From a virus, in IMG/VR virus record IMGVR_UViG_3300044837_000044, positions 1 to 45,414 of that record: DNA of 45,414 nt; one strand, given 5' to 3'. Position numbers and translations under genes: made by a program. Numbering within the stretch: position 1 is the first letter of the stretch; the number at the start of each line of letters is the position of its first letter. The notes below the pieces were generated by a model, which was not told the origin of the DNA, made no database searches, and saw only the letters and a list, made by a program, of their open reading frames with translations. This document shows positions 39,937 to 45,414 of this stretch, in pieces.

Positions 39937-39975
39937 TTTGATCTCCTGTTGAGCCGCTAAGGCTTGCTTGGTTTT

Positions 39976-40004
39976 AATATACTGTCTTTACTGTACTAAT
40001 GCAA
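39976..40004 (-). promoter_or_regulatory. Minus-strand promoter (TTGCAT-17-TATATT)
   Basis: TTGCAT (40004-39999), 17-bp spacer, TATATT (39981-39976), in an AT-rich gap between two genes. Same hexamers as at 34259-34287. Predicted start near 39969, 33 bases before the 39936 ATG. Confidence 0.78.
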
Positions 40005-40022
40005 GTTCTTTTTAAAAAATAA

Positions 40023-40280
40023 TTAGAGCGTGTGACGGTCGATGAAATCCGGCCTTTCTTCGTATGCCTCGAACGATTCTGGGATAACAGCGAAAGCCTC
40101 CGCCAGTTCTCCCAGTGTGGTAAATTGCTTGGCGTACGATAGGTCAGCAGTCCATATCACCTTAGCTTCCGTTTGCCTGTCCACAATTCCGCGCAGGAAG
40201 GTGCGTCCGCCTATGTCTGTGCAGATGATCCAAGATGGGGCCTGGCCTCCCATGTCCATGGCATACTCAAAGTGTTTCAT
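40023..40280 (-). CDS. Small hypothetical protein
   Basis: 85 residues; ATG overlaps the upstream micro-gene stop (ATGA). Mixed alpha/beta (SWIICTDIGGRTFLRG, then a helical AKQFTTLGELAEAF). Last gene before the promoter at 39976. No family recognised. Confidence 0.65.
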   Translation of the reverse strand: MKHFEYAMDMGGQAPSWIICTDIGGRTFLRGIVDRQTEAKVIWTADLSYAKQFTTLGELAEAFAVIPESFEAYEERPDFIDRHTL

Positions 40281-40366
40281 TTGCGGACCCGGATGACAAG
40301 AAATATCACCATGACGACATAGACAAATACAAGGAATTCAAGAAAGTCATAAAAATCCTTGCTCAT
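40277..40366 (-). CDS. Micro membrane protein (29 aa)
   Basis: 29 residues: an acidic start and one membrane segment (LEFLVFVYVVMVIFLVI) with a basic end. Both ends overlap neighbours in ATGA fashion, strong support for a gene this small. Could modulate the host envelope; role unknown. Confidence 0.6.
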   Translation of the reverse strand: MSKDFYDFLEFLVFVYVVMVIFLVIRVRK

Positions 40367-40512
40367 AAGTTATGCTCCATGATCGATTCATCCCGGAAGT
40401 AAGGGATGAAAAGAAACCACCACACTACAATCTTGTATTTGTAGGTTACTGATTCCCCTCTTGCGATCCTCCTGGTGACTTTCTTTACTCGTTCCGTAGT
40501 CCAGAAAATCAT
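40363..40512 (-). CDS. Small basic protein with hydrophobic patch
   Basis: 49 residues: a basic first half (VKKVTRRIARG) and an aromatic hydrophobic stretch (IVVWWFLFIPYF). Overlaps by ATGA at both ends. Possibly membrane-bound. Confidence 0.58.
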   Translation of the reverse strand: MIFWTTERVKKVTRRIARGESVTYKYKIVVWWFLFIPYFRDESIMEHNL

Positions 40513-40865
40513 ACCGGCCTCCCTATCTGCTTGGATTCTTCATCAAGCGCCGCCTCTTCATCGGAATATTCCCGCTTCGCTTCGTCTTCCGTGTAGCCTA
40601 TGGCCTCGAAAGTGAGATCCGAGGCGCGAGCGCGCAGCCAATCGCGCAGCCCGTCCGCAGGCTTGGCGCGTACCTTGGTTTCCCCGAAAGGTTCCCCGCC
40701 TATGGTAACCTGGACAGCTAAGGGAGTGGCTTTTATCCAGATGGACCGATCCGGAGTTCCGGTTTCATCCGCCTCGAATTCGATCCCCCAGTTGACCATT
40801 AGGATCACTTCTGGATCACCCGGTAGATTGGAGGGAAGGGTATAATACGTGTCCGCCGTTCTCAT
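40509..40865 (-). CDS. Hypothetical protein
   Basis: 118 residues from ATG 40865, with GGAG eight bases upstream and an ATGA overlap with a micro-ORF before it. Beta-rich first 80 residues (VILMVNWGIEFEA, AVQVTIGG), then an acidic helical tail. No family recognised. Confidence 0.65.
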   Translation of the reverse strand: MRTADTYYTLPSNLPGDPEVILMVNWGIEFEADETGTPDRSIWIKATPLAVQVTIGGEPFGETKVRAKPADGLRDWLRARASDLTFEAIGYTEDEAKREYSDEEAALDEESKQIGRPV

Positions 40866-40921
40866 TTGATATACTCCATAGAAACCCAATATGGATTTCC
40901 TCCGTATCTTTGGCGGATCAA
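40862..40921 (-). CDS. Possible micro-gene (19 aa)
   Basis: 19 codons from TTG 40921, aromatic and polar (YGGNPYWVSMEYIK). Start overlaps the previous micro-ORF stop (TTGA) and stop overlaps the next gene (ATGA). The unbroken overlap chain is the main support. Confidence 0.35.
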   Translation of the reverse strand: MIRQRYGGNPYWVSMEYIK

Positions 40922-40980
40922 AACCTTTTCCCAAAGTACCCTAAGACGACGACTGGGACGCCTATGTATTTGAATTTCAT
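40918..40980 (-). CDS. Possible micro-gene (20 aa)
   Basis: 20 codons from ATG 40980, starting one base after the upstream gene's TAA, with GAGG nearby. Hydrophobic core flanked by Lys/Arg (YIGVPVVVLGYF). Might be a tiny membrane peptide. Confidence 0.35.
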   Translation of the reverse strand: MKFKYIGVPVVVLGYFGKRF

Positions 40981-40981
40981 T

Positions 40982-41929
40982 TTATGCCTCTTCTTTCATG
41001 GTGTAAGGTTCGCAAATGAATCCGGCACCTTTGGCTACGTCGTCCAATTCCGAGAACGTGATCCTGTGGCAACCTACGGTAAATTCCGTATTGCTCGCGG
41101 CGCGCAACGAGTGCCCGAATATCTGGAAAGGCTTCCCGCCAATGTCGTAGGTACGATGATTCGGATCCGCCTGGATCTCTTTCAGTTGCGCCCATGCCTT
41201 AAGCGCTTCCGGCATGGGGATACGAACCCCTTTGGAGGTTTGGATAAATCCGCCAATCAAATCGTCGCGCAGATAAGTAAAGGTATGATCGGCATCAACC
41301 GTTTCCTGTTCAAAGCTGCGGAACAGCTTTATTTGCGTGGCCAGGGCGGAGGCTACGCGCGCGGCGCGTTCTTTCTCCGCTTTCGCCTTGGCTTTGATCT
41401 CCGCTTCCGTCGCCTTGGTTCCGCCGTCCTTAGATTCGACATAGATATATCGGAATTTGTATTTTTTTACTCCGCATTTGAAGTATGCCGCGTAACGCTC
41501 CATTTCCCTACGCGCATTGGAGATTACCGCTAGATGCCTTTCCGGCTTCCGGCATTCCGGGAGGTTAAGGGCTGCCGCACGCGCTACGGATTCCCATCTT
41601 TCCATATTGGAACGATGCATGCCGCGCGCCGCCTCTTCCGGGTTGTAGCAATAGATTACCGTCTCCCCGGTAATTGCGCCCTGGGCCGCTTGGATATGGG
41701 CCGAAGTGGTGTTACTGTAGCTGCGCAGGGTGAAAAGGACTACCCGGGCCGCGCCTTTCTTCTGGTGAAAGGTAGCTATCGGGAAATTGCGTCCGTAACT
41801 GTAAATGGTAGGCCCTTCAAAGAAGATCCGCAGGACGCGCGCGCCTTCCCTTCCCTCGTTCTGGGATTGTTGCGCCCATGCATGGGCTGTTTCGTGTTTC
41901 CCGTTGAATACTTTCTTTTCGCGTGCCAT
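40982..41929 (-). CDS. Conserved-looking phage protein of unknown function
   Basis: 315 residues, with AAAGGAG before the ATG and a strong operator-containing promoter at 41954. The N-terminal part (FNGKHETAHAWAQQSQNEG, FFEGPTIYSYGRNFPIA, RSYSNTTSAH) is a pattern I have seen in uncharacterised phage proteins; the middle is a Lys/Ala/Glu-rich helix (about 175-195). No enzymatic motif is evident. First gene of a regulated sub-operon. Confidence 0.75.
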   Translation of the reverse strand: MAREKKVFNGKHETAHAWAQQSQNEGREGARVLRIFFEGPTIYSYGRNFPIATFHQKKGAARVVLFTLRSYSNTTSAHIQAAQGAITGETVIYCYNPEEAARGMHRSNMERWESVARAAALNLPECRKPERHLAVISNARREMERYAAYFKCGVKKYKFRYIYVESKDGGTKATEAEIKAKAKAEKERAARVASALATQIKLFRSFEQETVDADHTFTYLRDDLIGGFIQTSKGVRIPMPEALKAWAQLKEIQADPNHRTYDIGGKPFQIFGHSLRAASNTEFTVGCHRITFSELDDVAKGAGFICEPYTMKEEA

Positions 41930-41953
41930 GGTATTTACTCCTTTGTTATATCT

Positions 41954-41982
41954 AATCTACACTAATATTAGTACTTTGTCAA
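41954..41982 (-). promoter_or_regulatory. Promoter with palindromic operator in the spacer
   Basis: TTGACA (41982-41977), 17-bp spacer, TAGATT (41959-41954) on the minus strand. The spacer contains the perfect palindrome ACTAATATTAGT (41961-41972), also present in the spacer of the promoter at 44340. A repressor bound there would block RNA polymerase. Confidence 0.8.
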
Positions 41983-41990
41983 CTGGAATA

Positions 41991-42176
41991 TTAAACTATT
42001 TTTTCCCGGTATTTCTTCAGGCGGAATGGGATCCCGGGCTCGTTATCCCGATGATCCTTTATATCCGCCTTAGCTTCCTTCCAGGAGGAAGCGGAACAAA
42101 CGGTTTCAAATCCATCACCGAAACCATAATCCGCCTGTATATCCCAGCAATCAACCGTTTTTCTCTTGTATGCCAT
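41991..42176 (-). CDS. Small hypothetical protein
   Basis: 61 residues from ATG 42176 with GGGGAA six bases upstream. It reads as a small folded protein (WDIQADYGFGDGFETV, then a charged helix). Followed by the operator-promoter at 41954, so it ends a sub-operon. Confidence 0.62.
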   Translation of the reverse strand: MAYKRKTVDCWDIQADYGFGDGFETVCSASSWKEAKADIKDHRDNEPGIPFRLKKYREKIV

Positions 42177-42190
42177 GGCGTTCCCCTTTG

Positions 42191-42283
42191 TTATGCCAAA
42201 TCGTAGCAATTCGCGTTCCATTGGTCGCAATCGAACCAATAAAACCGATCCAAACATTCGTCCATCCAACATTGGGCAAACAT
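42191..42283 (-). CDS. Micro-protein rich in Trp, Cys and Asp (30 aa)
   Basis: 30 residues from ATG 42283, sharing one base with the upstream stop (TAATG). Very high in Trp, Cys, Asp and Tyr (CWMDECLDRFYWFDCDQW), an unusual make-up that could bind metal or form disulphides. Support rests on the overlap and lack of a rival frame. Confidence 0.5.
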   Translation of the reverse strand: MFAQCWMDECLDRFYWFDCDQWNANCYDLA

Positions 42284-42525
42284 TACAGGCCCGCCAAATG
42301 GAAAGAGAGTAGGATCAAAACCGAAAGGTAACCCAAAGCCCCCATTAATTGGGAAAACTCCGGTCCTACGATCGGGAAGGATTGAACGCGCGGAGCGCTA
42401 AAAGCCTGCGCGAATTCCTGGATCTCCGCTTCGCTTGCCCCGTTTATATACATCACCTGGGAGCGGGATAGCAAGGAGATCCGATCCTTGCGCGAAAGAT
42501 TTCTGTTTTCCATTCCGTGAAACAT
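42283..42525 (-). CDS. Small membrane protein
   Basis: 80 residues from ATG 42525 (GGAAG upstream; ATG 42513 is the alternative). A charged start, a middle helix (NGASEAEIQEFAQAF) and a C-terminal membrane segment (GALGYLSVLILLSFHLAGL). Overlaps the next micro-gene by one base. Confidence 0.6.
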   Translation of the reverse strand: MFHGMENRNLSRKDRISLLSRSQVMYINGASEAEIQEFAQAFSAPRVQSFPIVGPEFSQLMGALGYLSVLILLSFHLAGL

Positions 42526-42530
42526 GCGGG

Positions 42531-42683
42531 TTACTTCCGGATCCGGCGGGTGGGAACTACGGCGATCCGCTTGTCGGCCGCAAATTCTACTTGGGTTACC
42601 GCCCCGTTTTCTTCTATGATTCTGGCAGCCTTGAAACCGTTTCCCACTTTGACTGTGCAGGGTTTTTTGTTTTCGTTTTTCAT
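42531..42683 (-). CDS. Small basic protein (50 aa)
   Basis: 50 residues from ATG 42683 with GAGG seven bases upstream; overlaps the hexapeptide-repeat gene stop. Small beta-barrel-like pattern (VKVGNGFKAARIIEENGAV) and a basic end. Typical of short phage proteins; no family. Confidence 0.62.
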   Translation of the reverse strand: MKNENKKPCTVKVGNGFKAARIIEENGAVTQVEFAADKRIAVVPTRRIRK

Positions 42684-43333
42684 TTTCTTACCTCATTTTG
42701 TTTGCTGAAAAGTTTAATGTATTCAAAATACTCGGAAATTTCTTCTTCCGTATACCCTGAATCTTTCCCGATCTCCTTGTATCTCTCCATCCATTCCGTA
42801 ATGGGGAAAACTCGGCACCCTATCCCCAGGAATCCTTTCTTAGCCCAGTAACAAGCATGTTTTGATCCTTGGATGTATAGCGGCGTTTTTTTCCAATCAT
42901 CCCCGTAAATCAGAGCATTCCCGGAAATCAGAGCATGCCCGTACACCTGAGCATCCCCGTACACCCAAGCGTCCCCGGACACCCGAGCGTCCCCGGACAC
43001 CCGAGCGTTCCCGAACACCCAAGCGTTCCCGTACACCTGAGCGTTCCCGGACACCTGAGCGTTCCCGGACACCAAAGCGTTCCCGGAAATCCGAGCATCC
43101 CCGAACACCTGAGCATCCCCGTACACCCAAGCGTCCCCGGACACCCGAGCGTCCCCGAACACCCGAGCGTTCCCGTACACCTGAGCGTTCCCGGACACAA
43201 TTGCATCCGGCCCTAAATAAGCTTCGGCATCGACAAGGGCTGTTTTCTTTTTCCAGCCGTCGCCTTTAGTATGGCGCTCCCATTCTTCCGGTTTTCCTCC
43301 TAAAATAGCTATTAATTGTTCTATAGTTTTCAT
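42680..43333 (-). CDS. Left-handed beta-helix (hexapeptide repeat) protein
   Basis: 217 residues. Residues 45-146 are 17 near-perfect hexapeptides of the form [VI]-[SYF]-G-[ND]-A-x, which should coil into a short left-handed parallel beta-helix like polymer-forming and acyltransferase domains. No catalytic His is placed as in hexapeptide acyltransferases. The flanks (1-40 and 150-217) are charged and helical. Might act as a structural or binding prism, even a DNA mimic because of many Asp, but that is speculation. Confidence 0.8.
   Translation of the reverse strand: MKTIEQLIAILGGKPEEWERHTKGDGWKKKTALVDAEAYLGPDAIVSGNAQVYGNARVFGDARVSGDAWVYGDAQVFGDARISGNALVSGNAQVSGNAQVYGNAWVFGNARVSGDARVSGDAWVYGDAQVYGHALISGNALIYGDDWKKTPLYIQGSKHACYWAKKGFLGIGCRVFPITEWMERYKEIGKDSGYTEEEISEYFEYIKLFSKQNEVRK
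42896..43201 (-). repeat. 18-bp tandem repeat array (17 copies) coding for hexapeptides
   Basis: Seventeen imperfect 18-bp units inside the hexapeptide gene. Variation is mostly at coding positions that change S/Y/F, N/D and the sixth residue. Such arrays expand and contract by slippage or recombination, so copy number may differ between relatives. Confidence 0.9.
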
Positions 43334-43419
43334 TAGTTGATCTCCTGTATGGTTTGCAGTTCTTCTTTCACAAAGCGCTTTTCGTATTTGGTCAGGGCCT
43401 TGGATTTGATCTTAATCAT
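43333..43419 (-). CDS. Micro-protein (28 aa)
   Basis: 28 residues, Lys-rich helix (KALTKYEKRFVKEELQTI), ending in TAATG overlap with the hexapeptide gene. It ends with AGGAGATC, which serves as that gene's ribosome site. Starts 3 bases after the upstream stop. Confidence 0.55.
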   Translation of the reverse strand: MIKIKSKALTKYEKRFVKEELQTIQEIN

Positions 43420-43422
43420 GGC

Positions 43423-43668
43423 TTAATCCCCTAATTCTACAACGTGATATCGTTCCCCGCCTAATCCGTTATTGCAGCATTCACAAGATCTCCAAGAAAA
43501 ACCGCCGTTCTTTTCCTCGTTCCCTAAGTAAAGATAACCGGAGCGTGCATTTATGGCATTCCGGATCCTTTTAATATCCGCTTCACTTTCGATCCCAGTT
43601 TCGTCGTCATTAGCAATTATCATAAGACAATCGCCACAAACTTGCAATTCATCTATTACCCTGGCCAT
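43423..43668 (-). CDS. Small protein with C-terminal Cys cluster
   Basis: 81 residues. The start is helical and acidic; LQVCGDCLMIIANDD and SWRSCECCNNGLGGERYHV form a likely zinc site. This pattern (ending ...GERY.VV) is common in small actinophage-type and other phage proteins. Unknown role. Confidence 0.7.
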   Translation of the reverse strand: MARVIDELQVCGDCLMIIANDDETGIESEADIKRIRNAINARSGYLYLGNEEKNGGFSWRSCECCNNGLGGERYHVVELGD

Positions 43669-43671
43669 GTC

Positions 43672-43857
43672 CTACACTCCAATCTTTGCGAAGCGCTTTT
43701 CCAAGCGGTTGATCTCTATCTCCAGCAAGGTTATTTGCTGTTCATCCAATTCCGAGGGAGTAGAAAACCGCTCGAAGTGAAGATCCGCCCGTTCCTTGAG
43801 GGAAGCCAAGGCGAACTTGAGAGATCCTAAGCGGTCGCGAAAGTCATTGGTGCGCAT
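43672..43857 (-). CDS. Small helical protein
   Basis: 61 residues, almost wholly helical with heptad Leu/Ile (ITLLEIEINRLEKRF). Likely coiled coil. One base separates it from the upstream gene. No family recognised. Confidence 0.6.
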   Translation of the reverse strand: MRTNDFRDRLGSLKFALASLKERADLHFERFSTPSELDEQQITLLEIEINRLEKRFAKIGV

Positions 43858-43858
43858 A

Positions 43859-44101
43859 TTAGTAAACCTCCACTAAGGATTTTTCTACCCTGAAAGCCTG
43901 CCCGCCAAATCCCTGGATAATGTATCCATCGGATAAGCCATTGTCATAAGCTCCGATTATCTTATGAGTCCGACCCTGATAAACGGCAAAGGTGGGGCGG
44001 AGATGTTCGCGGATCAAGTCATTCAATTCTTGCGCTTTCATAGATTGTTCTCCGCCTATCCTGGCATCCCCAAGAACGGATTGGGAAAATAACCAGCTCA
44101 T
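43859..44101 (-). CDS. Small hypothetical protein
   Basis: 80 residues from ATG 44101, which overlaps the upstream micro-gene stop (ATGA); ATG 44041 with GGAG nine bases upstream is an equally possible start giving 60 residues. The conserved-looking part is ELNDLIREHLRPTFAVYQG, then beta-rich sequence. No family recognised. Confidence 0.6.
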   Translation of the reverse strand: MSWLFSQSVLGDARIGGEQSMKAQELNDLIREHLRPTFAVYQGRTHKIIGAYDNGLSDGYIIQGFGGQAFRVEKSLVEVY

Positions 44102-44175
44102 TTTGTCCCCTTGTTCATTGCTTGCATGATGGCAATTGCGATAGCGACTGACTTGGAATCCAGGGGTTTTTGCAT
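44098..44175 (-). CDS. Micro-protein (25 aa)
   Basis: 25 residues, small amphipathic helix (KSVAIAIAIMQAMNKG). Start shares a base with the upstream stop (TAATG), with AAGGAG nearby, and its stop overlaps the next ATG. Confidence 0.5.
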   Translation of the reverse strand: MQKPLDSKSVAIAIAIMQAMNKGTK

Positions 44176-44309
44176 TATACAATCTCCTTCCAAGTGAAGT
44201 TATACGGATGCTCTTGTTTCATGCAATAGTTGTAGGCGGCGCGCATGCTGCCGACCGTCTTCACAAGGGCACCGGTCTTTACTTCTAGGATTGCTATCTT
44301 GTTTTTCAT
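44175..44309 (-). CDS. Small protein, first gene of the minus-strand block
   Basis: 44 residues from ATG 44309 with GAGAG just upstream, 24 bases after the predicted start of the promoter at 44340. Mixed fold (KIAILEVKTGALVKTVGSMR). Being first in the early block, it may act early on the host. No family recognised. Confidence 0.6.
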   Translation of the reverse strand: MKNKIAILEVKTGALVKTVGSMRAAYNYCMKQEHPYNFTWKEIV

Positions 44310-44339
44310 ACTCTCTTATATACGCAAGGGCCATGCCAT

Positions 44340-44368
44340 TGTATAACTACTAATATTAGTGCGTTTAA
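44340..44368 (-). promoter_or_regulatory. Early promoter with palindromic operator in the spacer
   Basis: Minus strand TTAAAC (44368-44363), 17-bp spacer, TATACA (44345-44340). The spacer contains the palindrome ACTAATATTAGT (44349-44360), identical to that in the promoter at 41954. Likely start of the long minus-strand block. Confidence 0.7.
44349..44360. promoter_or_regulatory. Operator palindrome, copy 2 (copy 1 at 41961-41972)
   Basis: Perfect 12-bp palindrome ACTAATATTAGT. The two copies share 14 bases (TACTAATATTAGTG, read on the minus strand at 41961 and the plus strand at 44349), lie in promoter spacers, and occur nowhere else that I noticed. This is what a dimeric regulator site looks like. 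Confidence 0.7.
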
Positions 44369-44637
44369 GCCAATCAGGATCCTAACAGTGTCAGGATTTC
44401 TTACACTAAATACTCAAATAAAACCTAAGTGCATATTAATCAAAGACTTAAGTGTGTATAATTTTCCGACATTGAAAGGTAATTCTTTACAGTGTGATCT
44501 CAACATGCGCGCCGCGCGCTTCCCTTTTCGTTTGAGTTACACCCTTTGGGTAAGATTGGGATTTCTTGAGGGGAAACGATTGGAGCCACTCCATTCCATT
44601 AACCTACCAATTCAGTATGTTAACCATTCTCTTACCC
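44369..44637. other. Divergent control region without genes
   Basis: An AT-rich stretch with no credible gene. It contains the direct repeat TCAGGAT at 44374-44380 and 44391-44397 around an imperfect inverted repeat (44379-44397), a repeated ACAGTGT (near 44386 and 44490), two related half-sites (CTAAGTGCATATTAAT near 44425 and TTAAGTGTGTATAATT near 44449) and a GCGCGCCGCGCGC tract near 44509. A 93-codon ORF here (44388-44669) has non-phage-like codon use. Candidate for operators or a replication origin. Confidence 0.5.
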
Positions 44638-44667
44638 TTGACATATTCGGGTGGATTATGCTACCAT
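44638..44667 (+). promoter_or_regulatory. Extended -10 promoter for the possible small terminase gene
   Basis: TTGACA (44638-44643), 18-bp spacer, TACCAT (44662-44667) with an upstream TG in extended -10 position (44659-44660). The expected start falls at 44674, the A of the ATG, and no ribosome site precedes that ATG, so the message is probably leaderless. Confidence 0.6.
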
Positions 44668-44673
44668 AAGACT

Positions 44674-45147
44674 ATGGAAGATTTAGCCTTACAACCGAAT
44701 GAAAGTAAACCTACCATTTTAGTAGGAAATAGACCAGGATTCAAGAATCAGGGAGTGATTAAGGCTGCAGCCCGGCAGATTGTCCTGGAAGCCTTGACCG
44801 CGTTTAAGGGCGGGAAGATAGGTAAAAAGGGCCTATTGGTTAAGGCAATGGACGAGTTAAACAAGGCTTTAGACCAAAAAGAGGTGGAAGGGAAGCCATT
44901 GGAGAACGTGGCTATAAGGGCGCGCAAGGATTGGGCTATTGAACAGGTGCTAAAACTGGCGAATGGGATGACCAAGGACGACAAAGCATCAGGCTTGGAA
45001 GAACTCCTAAAGGGTGGCTCTAACGTCCAAATCAACTTTAACACCCATTTCTCCCAAAGGTCAGGCTCTGACCGGCAGACTTTGCCTACCGTCAGCTTTG
45101 GACCAGCCCAGGAAGGCTTTACCCCTCCCCCCGGTGCCGGGGGCTAG
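44674..45147 (+). CDS. Possible terminase small subunit
   Basis: 157 residues from ATG 44674, seven bases after a -10 box. The frame is open to 44566, but the upstream part is not protein-like. Residues 25-110 are helical and basic at first (GVIKAAARQIVLEALTAF, then KGLLVKAMDELNKAL), followed by charged helices and a Gly/Pro-rich tail. The size and place, the last plus-strand gene before the non-coding region and terminase operon, fit a small terminase; no family signature is seen. It could also be another DNA-binding protein. Confidence 0.45.
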   Translation: MEDLALQPNESKPTILVGNRPGFKNQGVIKAAARQIVLEALTAFKGGKIGKKGLLVKAMDELNKALDQKEVEGKPLENVAIRARKDWAIEQVLKLANGMTKDDKASGLEELLKGGSNVQINFNTHFSQRSGSDRQTLPTVSFGPAQEGFTPPPGAGG

Positions 45148-45287
45148 GCTGCCTCGGACTGAGGCTGGGGTGTGGTCCCACAAGTCGATACCGGATCAGG
45201 TTGGGCCCCAACAGGCTCCCCCACCCCGCATAGCTTGAAACTTCGCAAGGCTGGGAAGAAGCCGGGCCCGGCCTAAAAAGACCGTGG
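45148..45287. other. Non-coding GC-rich region after the possible small terminase; possible packaging or structured site
   Basis: No gene is seen between 45148 and the junction. It holds a GCCTC/GAGGC hairpin (45151-45165), a GTTGG/CCAAC hairpin near 45200-45212, and a perfect 12-bp palindrome GCCGGGCCCGGC at 45261-45272. The 10-mer CCGGATCAGG occurs at 45191-45200 and again at 27-36, 123 bp further round the circle. Lying between a possible small terminase gene and the large terminase, it could contain a pac or cos signal; this is inference from position. Confidence 0.4.
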
Positions 45288-45301
45288 GTTAAGCTACGGC
45301 C
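45275..45301 (-). terminator. Intrinsic terminator of the ncRNA candidate (spans the contig junction)
   Basis: On the minus strand a 6-bp stem (GGCCGT / ACGGTC, one G-U pair; plus-strand arms 45280-45285 and 45296-45301) with a 10-nt loop is followed directly by five T (plus-strand A run 45275-45279). Because 45288-45301 equals 1-14, the same element lies at the left contig end. It is the only stem plus T-run I see on this strand in the region. Confidence 0.6.
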
Positions 45302-45414
45302 GGAATAGGCTGGCCGGATCAGGCCGCCCCCTTACTGTGGCTGGAAAGAGGTTGGGGGGCCCAAGAGCTAAAGCTAAGAGGGCAAGGTTGTAGGGTCTGG
45401 CCAATACCCCCCCC
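45288..45414. repeat. Direct terminal repeat (copy 2 of 2)
   Basis: Exact copy of bases 1-127. Reading across it joins the 3' end of the window to base 1, so features cut by the contig end (the ncRNA candidate and its terminator) can be read in full. Confidence 0.97.

Noticed and set aside
42862-43269. Arg/Thr/Pro/Glu repeat ORFs and a CRISPR-like look of regular repeats
   Set aside because: The 18-bp period is continuous, without unique spacers, and encodes hexapeptides on the minus strand; other frames only echo it.
44388-44669. 93-codon plus-strand ORF in the divergent control region
   Set aside because: Codon use differs from phage genes, no ribosome site, and it overlaps repeats and the 44638 promoter.
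44566-44673. Longer start for the possible small terminase
   Set aside because: The added residues are not protein-like, and the promoter lies inside them; ATG 44674 fits the promoter geometry.

Overview
The window looks like the complete genome of a tailed double-stranded DNA phage. The last 127 bases (45288-45414) repeat bases 1-127 exactly, so the unit length is 45,287 bp and the contig closes into a circle; 127 is a common assembler k-mer, so the repeat may be an assembly overlap, not a real terminal redundancy. The portal (P22-type, 650 aa), large terminase, scaffold, a capsid-like protein and several large Ala-rich ejection-type proteins, one with a lytic transglycosylase domain, with no tail tube or tape-measure gene, suggest a short-tailed (podovirus-like) phage. 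The GH24 lysozyme and transglycosylase point to a Gram-negative-type host. I cannot name the host. There is no integrase, repressor gene, DNA polymerase, primase or helicase that I can recognise.

Layout. (1) 44674-45147 and 1-28027, + strand: virion and lysis genes. In order: a possible small terminase, a large non-coding region, small genes, a GNAT protein, large terminase, a Com-like zinc protein, two tandem glycosyltransferases, portal, holin-like protein and endolysin, scaffold, capsid, adaptor, tail proteins with LamG and kelch domains, then a block of large internal virion proteins. (2) 28024-44309, - strand: one long early/middle block of about 45 tightly overlapping small genes. It includes a Dam methylase, RusA resolvase, SSB-like protein, MazG-like enzyme, a DUF4406-DUF6378 fusion, metallophosphoesterase, DnaQ-like and PD-(D/E)XK nucleases, HNH endonuclease, a hexapeptide-repeat protein and many micro-genes joined by ATGA or TAATG overlaps. 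(3) 31382-31917: a tRNA region with one good tRNA and several tRNA-like pieces. (4) 44310-44673: divergent control region between the two blocks. The two blocks meet tail-to-tail at 28024-28027 with overlapping stop codons and no visible terminator.

Expression. Several near-consensus sigma-70-type promoters are visible on both strands, almost all with 17-bp spacers. Two minus-strand promoters carry the same 12-bp palindrome inside the spacer, at 41961 and 44349, which suggests a shared phage regulator. Two plus-strand genes (601 and 44674) begin exactly 7 nt after a -10 box and lack a ribosome site, as leaderless messages do.

Most interesting points. (a) A minus-strand transcription unit of about 450 nt, with its own strong promoter (443-471) and an intrinsic terminator (45275-45301), covers a GC-rich, hairpin-rich region with no convincing protein: a candidate large structured non-coding RNA. 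(b) An in-frame TGA in the holin-like gene at 9468; the frame continues with the family's conserved C-terminal membrane segment and ends in an ATGA overlap with the endolysin start. (c) A three-way-junction RNA candidate at 9948-10032. (d) Odd tRNA-like elements at 31465-31914, including halves in permuted order. (e) A GNAT protein and a Com-like zinc protein in the packaging region, recalling the mom/com pair of phage Mu.
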